Source: Cristatella mucedo
Taxonomy: Eukaryota; Bryozoa; Phylactolaemata; Cristatellidae
Assembly: GCA_009760855.2 (NCBI GenBank)
Contig: WPIO01000054.1
Coordinates: 1,425,001 to 1,489,000 of the forward strand
Reading direction: 5' to 3'
DNA length: 64,000 nucleotides
A program made the position numbers and the translations under genes. The notes under the pieces were generated by a model. The model worked only from the letters and a program-made list of their open reading frames with translations, made no database searches and had not been told where the DNA came from. Below are positions 31,044 to 42,199 of the stretch, one piece after another (the stretch's first letter is position 1; each line of letters opens with the position of its first letter).

Positions 31044-32204
31044 ATATAAATATACGTATGTGTGTGTATGCACGCACATATATATGAATAAATACATAAG
31101 TGTGCATATGTATCTGTACATGCATTTATATATTCAATCAAACTTTACGAGATGCATGACCCAAGGAACCTTATATATATAATTTGGCGCCCATTCGCAG
31201 GTAGCTCTGATTAAAGGCTGCTCGCCCAAGATTGAGAACATAACTTGAACAAAGCTTTCGCGTGATTCGGCGTGCATACCGCGATCAACAAACTTAACGC
31301 AGACTTTGGATTACACGAAACAAGATTCGTTGCGGCTCTGGCTTACTAAATTGATAAGGTAAATGAGCTATCAAGTATAATAGAGCCAAATTGTTTCTTT
31401 GGTCGACCAAGGGTTAATCTCTCCAATACCTGAGGCGGGACTCTCAAATAACCAGAGTGACTCTTTGCATAACAGCTGAGCCGTGAGCTGCACATGCCTA
31501 CACTGGATTGTTACGCTCTCCCGTACCATCCCTAACGCGTGAAATAGATCGCACGCGTCCGATTCAGTATCCTCCTCCTCCCCGGTCTTTGAAGTTTCTT
31601 CATCCATTTAAAAAAGCGAATTCATGAGCAGGAATGCTGAGATTGATGGACATTTCAAGTTTATTAGAGATTCCTTGATGGTGCAGCATCGGAGAACGCA
31701 GCATCGACAAGTAACAAATAAGATTTGTCTAAAGCACAGGAAGGCATGTGATTATCGAGTAACATGCTGCATGCATAATAATTCAACATGGAAGAAGCGC
31801 TTTTAAACGGTGCATTAGCCTCGTAGTTTAGGCTGTAATATAGCGAGAGTTCGCAGGGAAATGCAGCAAAAGTTACCTAAAGTTTTCTCCTGTAATTTCG
31901 ACGTCGTAGCACTATCGCCCAGGGCATGGGTGGCTAATGGACTTACCGCTGCACCAACTTCATGATCTCCAGCGATTAAGACGCTCTGGTAACGAGTCTT
32001 TGGCTTGCCTACGAAAGCACTCTCGGTCATAACAAGCTTAACTGCCCAAACTTATTGAAGTACGGTGACGAAATGCCTGTATCCGGCCGCCGCCGCTGCA
32101 TACATCTCCTATGGGCCGCTCTCTGATTACGTTGAGGAGTCATGCTGAGGGGTCACTTCGAGGGGGTCATTCACGCTAAAGCATCGTGCTGCGACTGCTG
32201 ATGT
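31044..32204. other. Intergenic-type DNA, nothing recognised
   Basis: No repeat match and no supported frame. Confidence 0.4.
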
Positions 32205-32214
32205 CCTGGGTTAG

Positions 32215-32290
32215 ATTGGATCCAGTCCAGCTGGATTTGGATCCAGCTGGATCCAGCACTGTGCTGGATGGATCCAGTCCGGCTGGGTTG
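32215..32290. repeat. Cluster of GGATCCAG words
   Basis: Repeated GGATCCAG(T/C) and CCAGCTGG words, partly palindromic, with CAGCACTGTGCTGG (14 bp) at its core. Confidence 0.7.
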
Positions 32291-32320
32291 CTTCACTGCG
32301 ACGGCTTTCTTCTTCGGCGA

Positions 32321-32380
32321 AGGTCATAGGTCAATGCGATAGGTCATAGGTCAATGCGATAGGTCATAGGTCAATGCGAT
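32321..32380 (+). promoter_or_regulatory. Three exact 20-bp repeats, each with a perfect DR1 motif
   Basis: Unit AGGTCATAGGTCAATGCGAT at 32321, 32341 and 32361. Each contains AGGTCA-T-AGGTCA, the consensus direct repeat with one-base spacing bound by RXR heterodimers, HNF4 and COUP-TF type receptors in animals. A 20-bp period places all sites on nearly the same DNA face. The sequence pattern is certain; a regulatory role is inferred. Confidence 0.5.
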
Positions 32381-32399
32381 AGGCGGTCCCGTGATTAGA

Positions 32400-33440
32400 C
32401 TTTCGCATTCTCCAGGAGCTTGGGTCGGCCGTCGTGGCCCCGTAGCTACCGCGCGGCCTCTTGCGTATCGTCGTGTGCAGTCTCGCTGTCGAGTCGGTCT
32501 TCTGATGCGGGCCACCTCTCACACTGTACGGACTTATCCTCCATAAATCGTACGCCGCGATGTCTACTCTCTTCGTGCTGACGGGGGAAAATTCTTCACA
32601 GCCATTCTTGGCTGCGAATGCCAAGCTACTCACTTCATTGACTGCCCGTCGAACTCGTCTACGCTTCTCCCGTTCTACCATTTGTTGCTTGCGGTGCAGT
32701 TTTTCGGCTGCCGCATGCTCTTTGCATTACGGACCCTGCCAGGTGTCGCGTACTTTGTGATCGGAAGATGCGAACCGCGAAACAACTTGAATGCGTCTGC
32801 CGGCGAACCTGGCCGAGTTCGGCAAGCGACCGCCTGGCAGACATGCGGCGTTGCGCCGTTTCCGGCTGCGCGCAGCTGAATGCCGGGGCTACCACAGCGA
32901 AACGCGCTCGGTCGGGAGCGCCGCGTCAGGACGAGCGCCGGCGGCGGTCAACCGTGACAACGAACCCACTTGTTTTATGTAGATCGCGTCTTCCTAGGTC
33001 GACTTCAAGGTTGGCAGCAGCAGCAGCAGCAGCAGCAGTGTGAGGCACGAGCCTCATGGCGGAAGTAGATGGCGACGGATTTTGATTCGGAGCTGGCGAT
33101 TCTGCCAGCGCTGGGCCAGCGACAGGCTGTCAGCTTCAGTCGACGGCTGTAGCGTTATTGCTTCGTTGACGGTGGCATTGGACAGCGCTTCAAGGAACGT
33201 CGACCGTCGACGGCCGAAAAACTTCGGCTGTAAAGGCGCAGCAGATCTCCCGCCGGCATTCCGGGAAAAAAATCGTGCCTTGTAAGTCGAGCTATGAACG
33301 ACTGTTACTTTAGGCTCTAGGCAAGGTAGCCAGCAACGTGTCGTTGCCGTGCGGCTGCGCGAACTGCGACGGCCGTCGCATGCGCACAAAACTTCCGCCC
33401 CGAACTAGGAAGGTCCATCATGGCGGCGGTGCACCCTTTT
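32400..33440. promoter_or_regulatory. CpG-rich island with (CAG)7
   Basis: GC/CpG-rich region directly downstream of the DR1 array, with (CAG)7 at about 33017-33038. Frames of 60-110 codons occur on both strands with no recognised motif. It could be a promoter and first exon region; undecided. Confidence 0.3.
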
Positions 33441-33467
33441 GTTACATGTAAAGGCGTGCGTCCTTCC

Positions 33468-33470
<3 letters not shown>

Positions 33471-33498
<28 letters not shown>

Positions 33499-33655
33499 CA
33501 TTTGATAAAGCGCCCTCAGAGAACTCAATCTCTCTCTAGGCGCTTTACATTTGCTGCAAAGGGAATTGCAATTGAATGTTGAGTAATATCGTGCTTGACA
33601 AACAAACAAAATGAATAACATGGTTAGGGGTGAGACGCACAGGGTCAGCATGCAA
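33471..33655 (-). mobile_element. LINE-A 3' stub (~185 bp)
   Basis: (AAT)n, hairpin GATAAAGCGCCCTCAGAGAA and 3' untranslated region, ending at GGTCAGCATGCAA. The stub at 41868-42057 stops at the same internal position. No coding sequence is left. Confidence 0.9.
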
Positions 33656-34335
33656 ACCTCCGCCCGTGACCTGGTTCCTCTTACGATACAGTACGTGATC
33701 CAGCTTTATCTGACTTAAAAGACGTCTTCTGACCCAGAATTGATTGTGTGTTTCTGACACCATGATGCACACTTTTTCCGTTCTTGCCTAGCGACCACTT
33801 TCTCGCAGCCACTTCGATCCTTAATTCCAATCGCCCAAGGCCGCCGCCTCCTCCATAATGATTCCGTTGCAGCCCTCCCTCCCTCCTGTAAAGAAGATTA
33901 TATTTATGCAGGTTCACACGCGCGCGCACGCACTGGCACGCACACTCGCACGCACAATGTATATACTTATAAGCATCGCTAGGAAACTATTGGTAACTGC
34001 AAATAGAGCTTAAACGGCTAATCTGCAGTCCGGTACAAGGTATATCTTGGTCGAAGCTTCCCCTGCGATTCGCGCGCACAGCGACGGCTGCTCGGACTGC
34101 GAGCGCTTGCCAGCCGCATCACTCAGCCCTGCGCGTCCCAACACTAATAGGCACAGCACGATTAAAATGTCGTTCCGCAAGGAGCCCTAACGGGTGCTTT
34201 AAAGATGGCTCAGCCCATGACGAGCTGCCCAACTCTACCGAAGCTCGTCAAAAGTATACCAAGCGAAAGCCTTACCCGTTAAAATAGAGAATTGTCGAAC
34301 CTCTGCCTGACAGCAACGACGCACGGGAACCAGCG
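33656..34335. other. Intergenic-type DNA
   Basis: Short CACACG-rich stretch near 33915-33950; nothing else recognised. Confidence 0.4.
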
Positions 34336-34339
34336 AGGC

Positions 34340-34710
34340 GCCGAAGGATGAGGTGATGACTAGAGCACGACAGCGTCATTTCCAGCGACTCTGGCGTGGG
34401 ACAGCGACGGGGCCAGCTGAGCGTAAATATTTGCGAGCGCGGCCCCCCCTCTTCCGGCGAGTAGTATGGTTGCAGCCACCACCGGTTGTCGTCGCACTTC
34501 CGCGAACGGGCTTTTGGGATTGGCTAGTCGCTCCGGAGGCGTGGTCAGACGGTGCCCTTCGGCCTGGCACCGCAAAGTTAATGCGGAGCTGGATGACTTA
34601 TTTCTCCGTTGGTTGGGCTGAAGGGCTGCACGCCTTCTGCGTAAATAGTTTAGCGGTTGTTTTATATAGAGGGTTGATCATTTTTTTGTTAAAGGAGACC
34701 CCTTAATATA
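34340..34710 (+). repeat. Repeat H, copy 1
   Basis: Aligns with 36393-36765: GCGTCATTTCC, GGCGAGTAGTATGGTTG, CGGAGGCG...GTCAGACGGTGCC and GGTTGGGCTGAAGGGCTGC correspond. Identity is about 70%. Both end in an AT-richer stretch before a short purine-rich border. Confidence 0.65.
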
Positions 34711-34735
34711 TTTCTTAGCGTGTTCTTGGCGTACT

Positions 34736-34770
34736 TATTATTATTATTATTATTGTTATTGAAATATTTA
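34736..34770 (+). repeat. (ATT)n tract
   Basis: (ATT)6 with interruptions. It may be a relic LINE tail, but no hairpin precedes it. Confidence 0.6.
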
Positions 34771-35203
34771 TTGTGGCATTTATGCGCGACGAGAATGACG
34801 ACTTAGCCGGTGAAAGGTCGGCGCTTCCGCGCGACGCACGGAGTGATGGCTGAGCAATGCGGCCGTAGCTTCTGCGAGCGACCTCGCGTCGCTCGGCGAT
34901 CCGCGGCCGCCGCGTGGCGCCGCGGTTCCGCAGCTTCGCGATTTCCTCGGCTGCCGCTGGTCCGTCCACGCTTTTCGGCTGCTCAGCGCAGGGCGATAGG
35001 ACAAAAAAGCGGCGAATGCGTCAATCATCACCAGCTCCCGCTAGTCGTACAGACTGATAGTCGGCCAAGCGACTTGAGAAGAGTTGTGCAGAGTCTTCAG
35101 CGTTTGATTGCAGCAATCGAATGTGCGAATTCTGCTACAAGCCTGCGTCCACAACCATCCACCGCGATGGTGGAATGATGGATGGTTGAGGCGGGAAGTT
35201 TTT

Positions 35204-35460
35204 CAGCTGATTGGCCACAGCTCTCCCACAGCTGATTGGCCACAGCTATCCCACAGCGCTGGCTCCGCCTGAAACGGGCGTGTGACTCGCCAGTCGAACT
35301 GAAGCGCTTTACAAATGAGAGCTTGATTGGGATACAAAGTTGGGATCAAAATTGGGATACAAAGCGGGATGCAATCGGGTTACAAAGCCGGCTCAGAATG
35401 GCTTGGCCAATTGGCGATGACCAATGGAAACCCTTCATTTGCCTTATTTAACCTTGATTC
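35204..35460 (+). promoter_or_regulatory. Promoter-like CCAAT cluster with TATTTAA
   Basis: A 25-bp tandem duplication (35204 and 35229) each carries GATTGGCCA (inverted CCAAT). A second set of ~12-bp repeats (TGGGATACAAAG and variants) covers 35328-35390. CCAATTGG (35408) and CCAATGG (35421) follow, then TTATTTAA at 35444-35451. The arrangement resembles an animal core promoter, but no downstream gene can be supported. Confidence 0.3.
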
Positions 35461-36289
35461 GCTGCCACCTAATCCTTGCGACGTCTCTTTTACCAAACGC
35501 AACGAAAGGCGCATCGCATCGCTCGCCGCTCTGGTGCGTTAGGGAAACGCCATCATTAGTCAGGAAAGTGCATCTCAGATGAGGCCAAAAGTGGCCACGG
35601 AGATTAAATTTACTGACTCACACGGAGGCAGGAGAGAAGGCTACCCTTCGCCTATTTTTCGTCAATGCCAAACTCTCAGGCAAAAAAGTACGTTGCCACA
35701 GGAATCGAGATGAGACAGCAGAGCAGGCGCTGAACGAAGCAAACAAAAATCGCAGCGACGAGCGAAGACAAAAAGGTTTTCCGAGGCTGCAGCCGTCGCC
35801 GTAGAACTAGTAGCAGCTGAAGTGTTAACTAGGATCGTTTCTGCCGCCGCCCCATCAAGGAGCTCGGCGCCCGCTTTAATCGCGAAGCAGATCGCTCGGG
35901 TCAGGCGCTGTGCCTCGTAGTCGCGTTTGCCCGGGACCTCACCATTTCACCTGCAGCGGCTGCTCCCGTGACATCTCAACGTTCCGAGGCAGCGCAACTA
36001 TCTCTGAGTGAAGATCTAGCGCACATCACAGGCGGCGGGCGGGCCAACGAAGGTCGGCCTGGCCAGTCTTCGCTTCTAGTGTACTGAGCCCACCCGATGG
36101 TGAGAGAGTGCAGGCTAGGCATCGATGTACCACCTTTATTCTACACATACTCTAACCACCCTTTTCCGAATCGGAGCGTCTAGTTCTTCGCATAGTATGA
36201 ACCTCAAATCCGTTGGAGACCATGCTGTTATTTAGTTCGTTTCCAAAGCCTGTAGCTCACTCGCAAGTGATGAAACCGCTGTTTGAAGG

Positions 36290-36392
36290 GTGATGGTGAC
36301 ATTGGCGATGATCGCTTGAGCGCACAGAACGCTTGGAAGAGCCAGTCTGTCTCTCGTAAAAAGTTCGTGCGACGAAAGAGCACCAAGCGCAG
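36290..36392 (+). repeat. Short repeat shared with 41690-41765
   Basis: GATGATCGCTTGAGCGCACA and GGAAGAGCCAGTCTGTC match GACGATCGCCTAGGAGCTAA and GGAAGAGCTAGTCTGTC. It adjoins repeat H here but not at 41.7 kb. Confidence 0.55.
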
Positions 36393-36765
36393 GATGGCGC
36401 CCAAGGATAAAACGTTCAAACGAGCACACTACCGCGTCATTTCCGGCCGCTCTGACCCGCGACAGCGGTGGGACCGACTGAGCAAACTTTATAGAGGACG
36501 CGGGCCCTATCCAGCGAGTAGTGCGGTTGCGCCTAGCGGTTGTCATTGTACTAACGGGAAGGGGCTACTGGCCACGCGTAGCCACTCGGAGGCGCCGTCA
36601 GACGGTGCCCCTTCAGCTAGCGCCGTAAAGGCTTTTTTGAGTAGCCGAATTACGGATTGTTCATTGGCTGGGCTAAAGAGCTGCGCGTCTTCTACGCAAG
36701 CGCACCGCGTTAGTTTCTCGAGGGGCATGATCACTGTTTTTCAAAGGGAGAACCCATAATTAGCG
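36393..36765 (+). repeat. Repeat H, copy 2
   Basis: Direct second copy of 34340-34710, about 2.05 kb downstream. Confidence 0.65.
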
Positions 36766-37040
36766 GCCGAAAGACCGCACTGCCCTCGGCGGTCCGTGCC
36801 TGCCGCTCGTCACCGCGGTCGCGCCGCCCGACGTCCTCTGATGACGCAGATCGCCGCGTTAGGCTTAGCCCTGTGCGTAGCGATGGCCCCTTGAGTGCAG
36901 TGCGTCAAGGGCGGCGTGCTGGACGTTAGTGGTTTCCACTTAAGATGAAAAAAGCCCCGGACCACTAAACGATACGATAGAACGATGAGATGGAAAACAA
37001 GCCAACCTAAAAATACGGCAAAGTACGCTAAAGTACGGTA

Positions 37041-37187
37041 AAGTCTAGCGGTCAAGGTGCTCGGCCCGACCAGGGTCTGACTGAGGTCGTGGGCTCGAGC
37101 CCCGAGGCACATTCGCGAAGCGCCTGAATAGAGATCAAGCTCTCTTGGGGCGCTATACAAATGAATTATATATATATATATATATAT
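37041..37187 (+). mobile_element. tRNA-derived SINE, copy 2
   Basis: Same family as 15273-15417 with GTCTAGCGGTCAAGGTGCTC, a B-box region GGCTCGAGCCC and tail hairpin GAAGCGCC...GGGGCGCT, followed by (AT)n at 37169-37187. The first ~12 bp of the head are missing or altered. Confidence 0.85.
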
Positions 37188-37454
37188 TTCTATTCGTCAA
37201 TCGCCGAGACTCGCTGGCTTTCGAATGGGAGTTCAAACGTCCGCCGTGTGTCGCAGTACCGTAAGGTCCTTTGTAAGTAAAACGGTCTGGCCCCAGCAGC
37301 TAAGCCAGCCAGCTTACTGGCTTCGAATGCATTCATCGCGGTACTCACGCCGTGCCGCCATCATTGACAGCAAGTCTATCTGAATCCTGTAGTGGAACGG
37401 TCTGCATAGCTAGCTTCTGGTCTGGCCCCAGCGATCACCGTGGACCGCAATGAT

Positions 37455-37540
37455 ACTAATAATAATAGCACATTTGATAAAGCACCCTCCGAGAACTCAA
37501 TGTCTTTCTAAGCGGTTTACATTGGCTGCAAAGAAATGAA
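37455..37540 (-). mobile_element. LINE-A 3' stub
   Basis: AATAATAATAG, then TTGATAAAGCACCCTCCGAG and AGCGGTTTACATTGGCTGCA. Diverged and very short. Confidence 0.8.
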
Positions 37541-37689
37541 TACCGAACTCCCCTGAGCGTAATTGTGATGCGCTTCCTTTGCGTTTACTCGCTCAGAGCC
37601 AAATTCGAGATAGGCGCTCGAGCGCTAATGGCAGCCTTTCTTTTCCTGTGGAATGGCTCCCGCGCGTAACAGCACCTGACTTCGTGCTC

Positions 37690-37885
37690 TATTTCTTGGC
37701 CATTGCAAAATAATATTTTTCTATTATATATTCTAGTACATATTACACGTATCTATTATTATGATATATTATAATAAATATATACTTTATGATATATATA
37801 TATGTTATATATATTCTATTATTATAATATATATATACTAATATTATTTTATTATTATATAATTGTACTATATAAATAAGAATAT
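37690..37885. repeat. AT-rich imperfect microsatellite
   Basis: Nearly pure A/T of TATATTA-type words. Confidence 0.85.
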
Positions 37886-38134
37886 TGTTTCCAAAGAATA
37901 GAGCCCGACTTGGTGCTCTATTCCTATTCCTTGGCAGGCCGCCAGTAGCCCGCCGAGCGCCGCCTGTGTCTCGTTAGCAGCTAAACGCTGCTGCTTCAGC
38001 CCAAGGAGCTGCAATATTTCACTTTATTTAACTTAGAATGACCAGCTTTACTGCAAATATGCACTCCACGATAAGTATCGTTGATAATACAGGCATCGTT
38101 ACGCGAGCATTATCATGATTTAGGATTACAGCTG

Positions 38135-39112
38135 TCGTGAACTCTCGTGAATGTCACTGCACTTTGTCATCACCAGTTATCACCAAATCCTGCTTATCTG
38201 ACCACATGCAGATCTCATTCAATCTACAGTGTGTGCCCACATTCTCCTCTAAAATAACCTGTGAATCGCGAAACCTCAAGACCCTTGACATCGATGCTGT
38301 CCGTGCGAGCATATCTGCTTCACCTTTGCTGCTCAGTCCTCCCTCCGATCTGTCATCACTGGTAGATTGCTACAACACGACACTAGCTGACACGCTCGAC
38401 GAGTTTGCACCTTTGACAAAGCGTACAAAGTATACTAAACGAAAGCTTGAAAAGGCATACAAAAGATCCGGACTAACTGTCCATCGACAGGCATATGAAG
38501 ACTACTGTAGGTCGTACCAATCGATCCTAGCAAAGGCTAAGTCTAGCTTCTATAGAAACATTGTTGAATCACAGATGCACAAACCAAAAATGCTGATGTC
38601 GACAATAAACCATCTCCTCAACCGTTCCCAGGTTAGCTCCTTACCTGATATCCTTGCTAATTGATGATTATTAGCTCCTCTTGATCATTACCTCATAGTT
38701 ATTCGCTCCTTACTCCGTCACCCGCTTTTCGGAATCCCACAGTCTACAAATACCTTGTACAAACCTTAAATCCTTTGGAGAAAGGGCATTTAATTCGTAT
38801 GCTCCCAAAGCCTGTAACTCCCTCCCGACCTGCGTCAGAACATCCCCTGACCTGACCACATTTAAAAGGAACTTAAAAACACACCTATTTAGGACAGCAT
38901 TTAGTGGGTCCCTGTGATTCGTCCTTGGTGTGCTTATGCGTGCTGACACTGCATGCTGCCACTAACCATATTATTCATTTTGTTTGTTTTTCAAGCATGA
39001 TTTTACTTACCATTCAATTGCATTTCCCTTTGCAGCAAATGTAAAGCGCCTAGAAAGAGATTAAGTTCTCTGAGGGCGCTTTATCAAGTGCATTATTATT
39101 ATTATTATTATT
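38135..39112 (+). mobile_element. LINE-A retrotransposon with internal deletion, sense orientation
   Basis: An endonuclease-to-RT linker piece is joined directly to the ORF C-terminus and complete 3' end: hairpin 39036-39085, then (ATT)n. The whole RT domain between them is deleted. It is the one plus-strand LINE-A copy with an intact 3' tail. Confidence 0.88.
38137..38664 (+). pseudogene. LINE-A ORF fragment: end of endonuclease and linker
   Basis: Frame of 175 codons. LSDHMQISFNLQC near residues 20-32 fits the SDH motif at the end of an APE-type endonuclease, which nicks target DNA. Then come a Lys/Arg-rich linker (TKRTKYTKRKLEKAYKRSG) and AKAKSSFYRNIVESQMHKPK, which in this clade precedes the RT. 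It stops at 38662-38664, then 44 bp of unrelated-looking junction leads to RFSESHSLQIP of the C-terminus. It lacks the RT, so it is not functional. Confidence 0.82.
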
Positions 39113-39505
39113 ACCCGATGATCCAAAGAATCGTTTAGTTTTAGAAAATTTGATACAATCGATCCCAAAGTTCTTCTAGAGCGCCTCTCATCTCGCCTGG
39201 GCATCACTGGCACTGTTCTGCAATGGTTCAGGTCCTATCTCAGTGGGAGACTCTAGATTATTGACGTGAATGGACGAAGATCATCCGAGGTACCACCGAA
39301 ATATGAAGTACCTCAGGCCTCCGTGCTAGGTCCGGTTCTTTTCACGGTTTATACTCTGCCTCTTGCTGATGTGATTGCCAAGCACAATCTAGGCTTTCAC
39401 TTCTATGCAGATGACACTCAGTTGTACCTTTGCTTTGATCCCTCCCAGCCTTCGAGCACCTCAAATTCTCTAAACTCACTAGCTGCAAAGCCAAAACGCT
39501 GTTTA
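39113..39505 (+). pseudogene. LINE-A reverse transcriptase fragment
   Basis: Plus-strand reading: DTIDPKVLLERLSSRLGITG near 39160, a stop at [19 protein letters not shown], then [20 protein letters not shown] and [20 protein letters not shown]. Motif B is altered (PQGSV to PQASV) and a stop lies before it. It ends abruptly after LNSLAAK. This is a second insertion or a displaced part of the element at 38135. Confidence 0.88.
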
Positions 39506-39679
39506 GTTTGACTGAAAGAAAAAAACACAGTTGGGAGACGCTTATTTCAGAAATAGTGCATTAAATAGATTCATAATAATAACTAAATAGTGCAGAAATA
39601 GTGCATTAAATAGATGCATAATAATAATTAAATAGTGCAGAAATAGATGCATCTGCATCGCAGTTTAAATATAGCGATA

Positions 39680-39832
39680 GGTAGCGATGGCACGGGCCAA
39701 CGGAGGCGATTGCGTTAACATGTGAATGAGTAATGACAGGAAATTCGGTGGATAAACCCGTAACACCGTTTCAGGTGATGAGTAATCAAAACTGCTGTTG
39801 CGCCAAGTTTATCGTGGAAATGCCGCCGTGTG
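39680..39832 (+). repeat. ~170-bp satellite-like monomer, left half
   Basis: GGGCCAACGGAGGCGATTGC and GGTGGATAAACCCGTAACAC match 57874-58000 of the array at 57532-58070. The monomer is interrupted at about 39832 and continues at 40575. Confidence 0.75.
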
Positions 39833-39837
39833 TAACG

Positions 39838-40152
<315 letters not shown>

Positions 40153-40248
40153 AAGGAGAAAAATGGAGCCAGCGAGATCACATGCAGGGTACAATTATAG
40201 CAAAGCAAACACATCTGCTGATTTATACCGCTTTTCATGCTTTTTCAG

Positions 40249-40518
40249 GGACTCGAAGCAACCACAAGCCCACAAGCCGATAGCACAAGACATGACACTG
40301 TGTTGCATCAGACTGAGTTGCCGCTACAGCAGTCTGACGATGCCATCAACGACTCACTCGCTCCTGCTGAACTCCAGCACGCGAGGATGCAACAGAAGCA
40401 GACCGCAGCAAGCGCGACCATCGTCTTGCTGCGGGACCGCACAGCAACCAAGCGTTGTAATGGTAGATCTCTTTTGGTTCGACGAATTCCGCAATCTACC
40501 GCAATCTACTCTAAAAAG
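40249..40518 (+). CDS. Gln-rich exon-like cassette, copy 2
   Basis: An exon-shaped open frame of exactly 90 codons. It has a good 3' splice-site context upstream (CTTTTCATGCTTTTTCAG, ending 40248) and a donor-like AAAAAG|GTAAAC at 40518/40519. Translation starts GLEATTSPQADSTRHDTVLH, continues LPLQQSDDAINDSLAPAELQ and has RMQQKQTAASATIV. Both ends are phase 0. Copy 1 (26384-26650) keeps the frame; copy 3 (55985-56150) has stops and a minisatellite insertion. It lacks recognisable domains. With its GA tract it sits inside an interrupted satellite monomer, so it moved here as a unit. A mobile exon or element-encoded protein part are equally possible. Confidence 0.4.
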
Positions 40519-40574
40519 GTAAACATCGACCAGACATTAGCGTTTCCGAGCTCAAATTTTGCACTGATATTGCA

Positions 40575-40690
40575 GTACGTGTTTGAACATTTAAAATCGA
40601 TTCCTGGCAAAGGCCACTAAAGGCTATAGCACCAGAACCGGCTAGCGCAATTTCGCGCAATTTCGTAGGTAAACACGGAACACAATTCTG
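40575..40690 (+). repeat. ~170-bp satellite-like monomer, right half
   Basis: GTTTGAACATTTAAAATCGA and CTGGCAAAGGCCACTAAAGG match 58018-58060. It completes the monomer broken at 39832. Confidence 0.7.
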
Positions 40691-40734
40691 TTTAACTTGG
40701 AATCCAAAGTGCGTTTTAGTGACCGTTATTATTA

Positions 40735-40800
40735 TGAAAATTTCAAATTAAATTAAAATTACAATGGAATTTAAATGGAAATTGCAAATTATATAAATTG
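40735..40800. repeat. AT-rich island
   Basis: Short A/T run with AAATTAAATTAAAATT words. Confidence 0.65.
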
Positions 40801-40879
40801 CAGCTGCAGTTCAGTGACTCGCTGAGCATCGCAGCTATTCGTGGCAGCTTTCCTAACCGTGAGTAACAGAGGGTAAAAG

Positions 40880-41160
40880 CCAGTGCAAGACTTAGCGGCG
40901 CTTGACTTTGTGATACATTCCTCTCCAGGACGCCAGTGGCCCCAGCTGAAGGCCAGCCGACTCGTTAGCCGCCGAGCGCGCGGCCTTCTGCGACTCGACG
41001 TCAATGCGGCGGCCAAGATGTACGGCGACGGACTGCCGCCGTCACTCTACGCAATCGTCTGGCCTCGATCACACTTCCGATGGCGCAGGAAGCCATCGTC
41101 GATTACTTGGAGCCCTTGACCGCCGCTTAACCGCCGAGCCGACCGAAAACTTTGTGGCTC
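40880..41160. promoter_or_regulatory. CpG-rich stretch
   Basis: GC-rich DNA with frames on both strands; no gene recognised. Confidence 0.2.
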
Positions 41161-41199
41161 AAGGGTAACCGACGAAAGACGGTATTATTCAGTTAAACG

Positions 41200-41335
41200 G
41201 CATAATTATTCAGTTTATTAATATAAATTAAAAATAATATTTATTATATATTATTTAATATAAAAATAAATAATAACAATGAATAATTTAATAATAATAA
41301 TAATAATTAATATAGTTTAATAATATAAAGTCGGC
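41200..41335. repeat. AT-only island
   Basis: About 130 bp of A/T with AATAATAATAATAATT, flanked by CpG-rich DNA on both sides. Confidence 0.75.
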
Positions 41336-41339
41336 AGCT

Positions 41340-41860
41340 GCTTTATGCGCTGTGATTGCAGCATTGCAGATTACCGCGTCGGGCTGAGCGCGCTCCGCGC
41401 CTGCCAGCGATCGATGATGGCTCGCTGTGTCGCTCGGTAATCATCAAAGGCTGCCGCCGCACTGTCCTGTCCTCCGGCCTCGGGGTCGCGGCTTGCGAGC
41501 TGCGCTTGAGCCGAGCAGCCGTGCCAAACGGGCGGAGCGCAGCGGAGCGACGTCGGCGATCGTCCGATGAAGTGCAAGATGCGCTCACGTGGAAGCGATC
41601 GAGGGACGCCAGCAATAGAGGGACGCCGGCGATCGTTGTCAGCGAAGCGATCGCAGAGAAGACGGCTGCTTGAAAGGCGAAGCTGTCGCGTGCGGGTGAC
41701 GATCGCCTAGGAGCTAAGCACTCTGGAAGAGCTAGTCTGTCGCTCACAAAAACTTTCCGTCGATAATCGGTCGAGGGATTCCTCGACACGAGCATCAAAG
41801 CTGACGGCCAATTTACGGCCAGTTTGATTCAACCACACACTCGATAGTATTTTCCAGACG
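41340..41860. promoter_or_regulatory. CpG-rich island
   Basis: High CpG with frames up to ~150 codons on both strands, Arg/Ser/Ala-rich, no motif. Includes the 41690-41765 repeat shared with 36290-36392 and a short local duplication GAGGGACGCC(A/G)GC (41612, 41630). Confidence 0.25.
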
Positions 41861-41867
41861 CGGAGAA

Positions 41868-42057
41868 ATAATAGTAATAATAATAATAATAATAATAATG
41901 CACTCGATAAAGCGCCCTCAGAGAACTCAATCTCTCTCTAGGCGCTTTACATTTGCTGCAAAGGGACATGCAATTGAATGGTGAGTAAAATCATGCTTGA
42001 TACACAAGCAAAATGAATAGCATGGTTAGGGGTGACATGCACAGGGTCAGCATACAA
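41868..42057 (-). mobile_element. LINE-A 3' stub (~190 bp)
   Basis: (AAT)n, hairpin GATAAAGCGCCCTCAGAGAA, and 3' region ending GGGTCAGCATACAA. Flanks differ from the stub at 33471-33655, but the truncation point is the same within a base or two. Confidence 0.9.
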
Positions 42058-42199
42058 GGCGAGCGCCTGCGCCGAGGCAGCCGTACAGCAGACGCCAATA
42101 GAGGTAAAAAAAAGATCCTCTGTCTTTCCGGCCAAGCTCTGAAAAGCTGCATGACTTTTGTGACTTAGCGTTCACCGACGATTCAGCCACAACGGCAAT

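Noticed and set aside
30624-31141. Cys/Val-rich frames of ~140 codons
   Set aside because: Translations of GTGTGT in the CA microsatellite; all frames are equally open.
39113-39505. Same LINE-A copy as 38135-39112, rearranged
   Set aside because: Possible, but it lies after a complete 3' tail of the first element, so I kept it as a separate fragment; only other genomic copies could decide.
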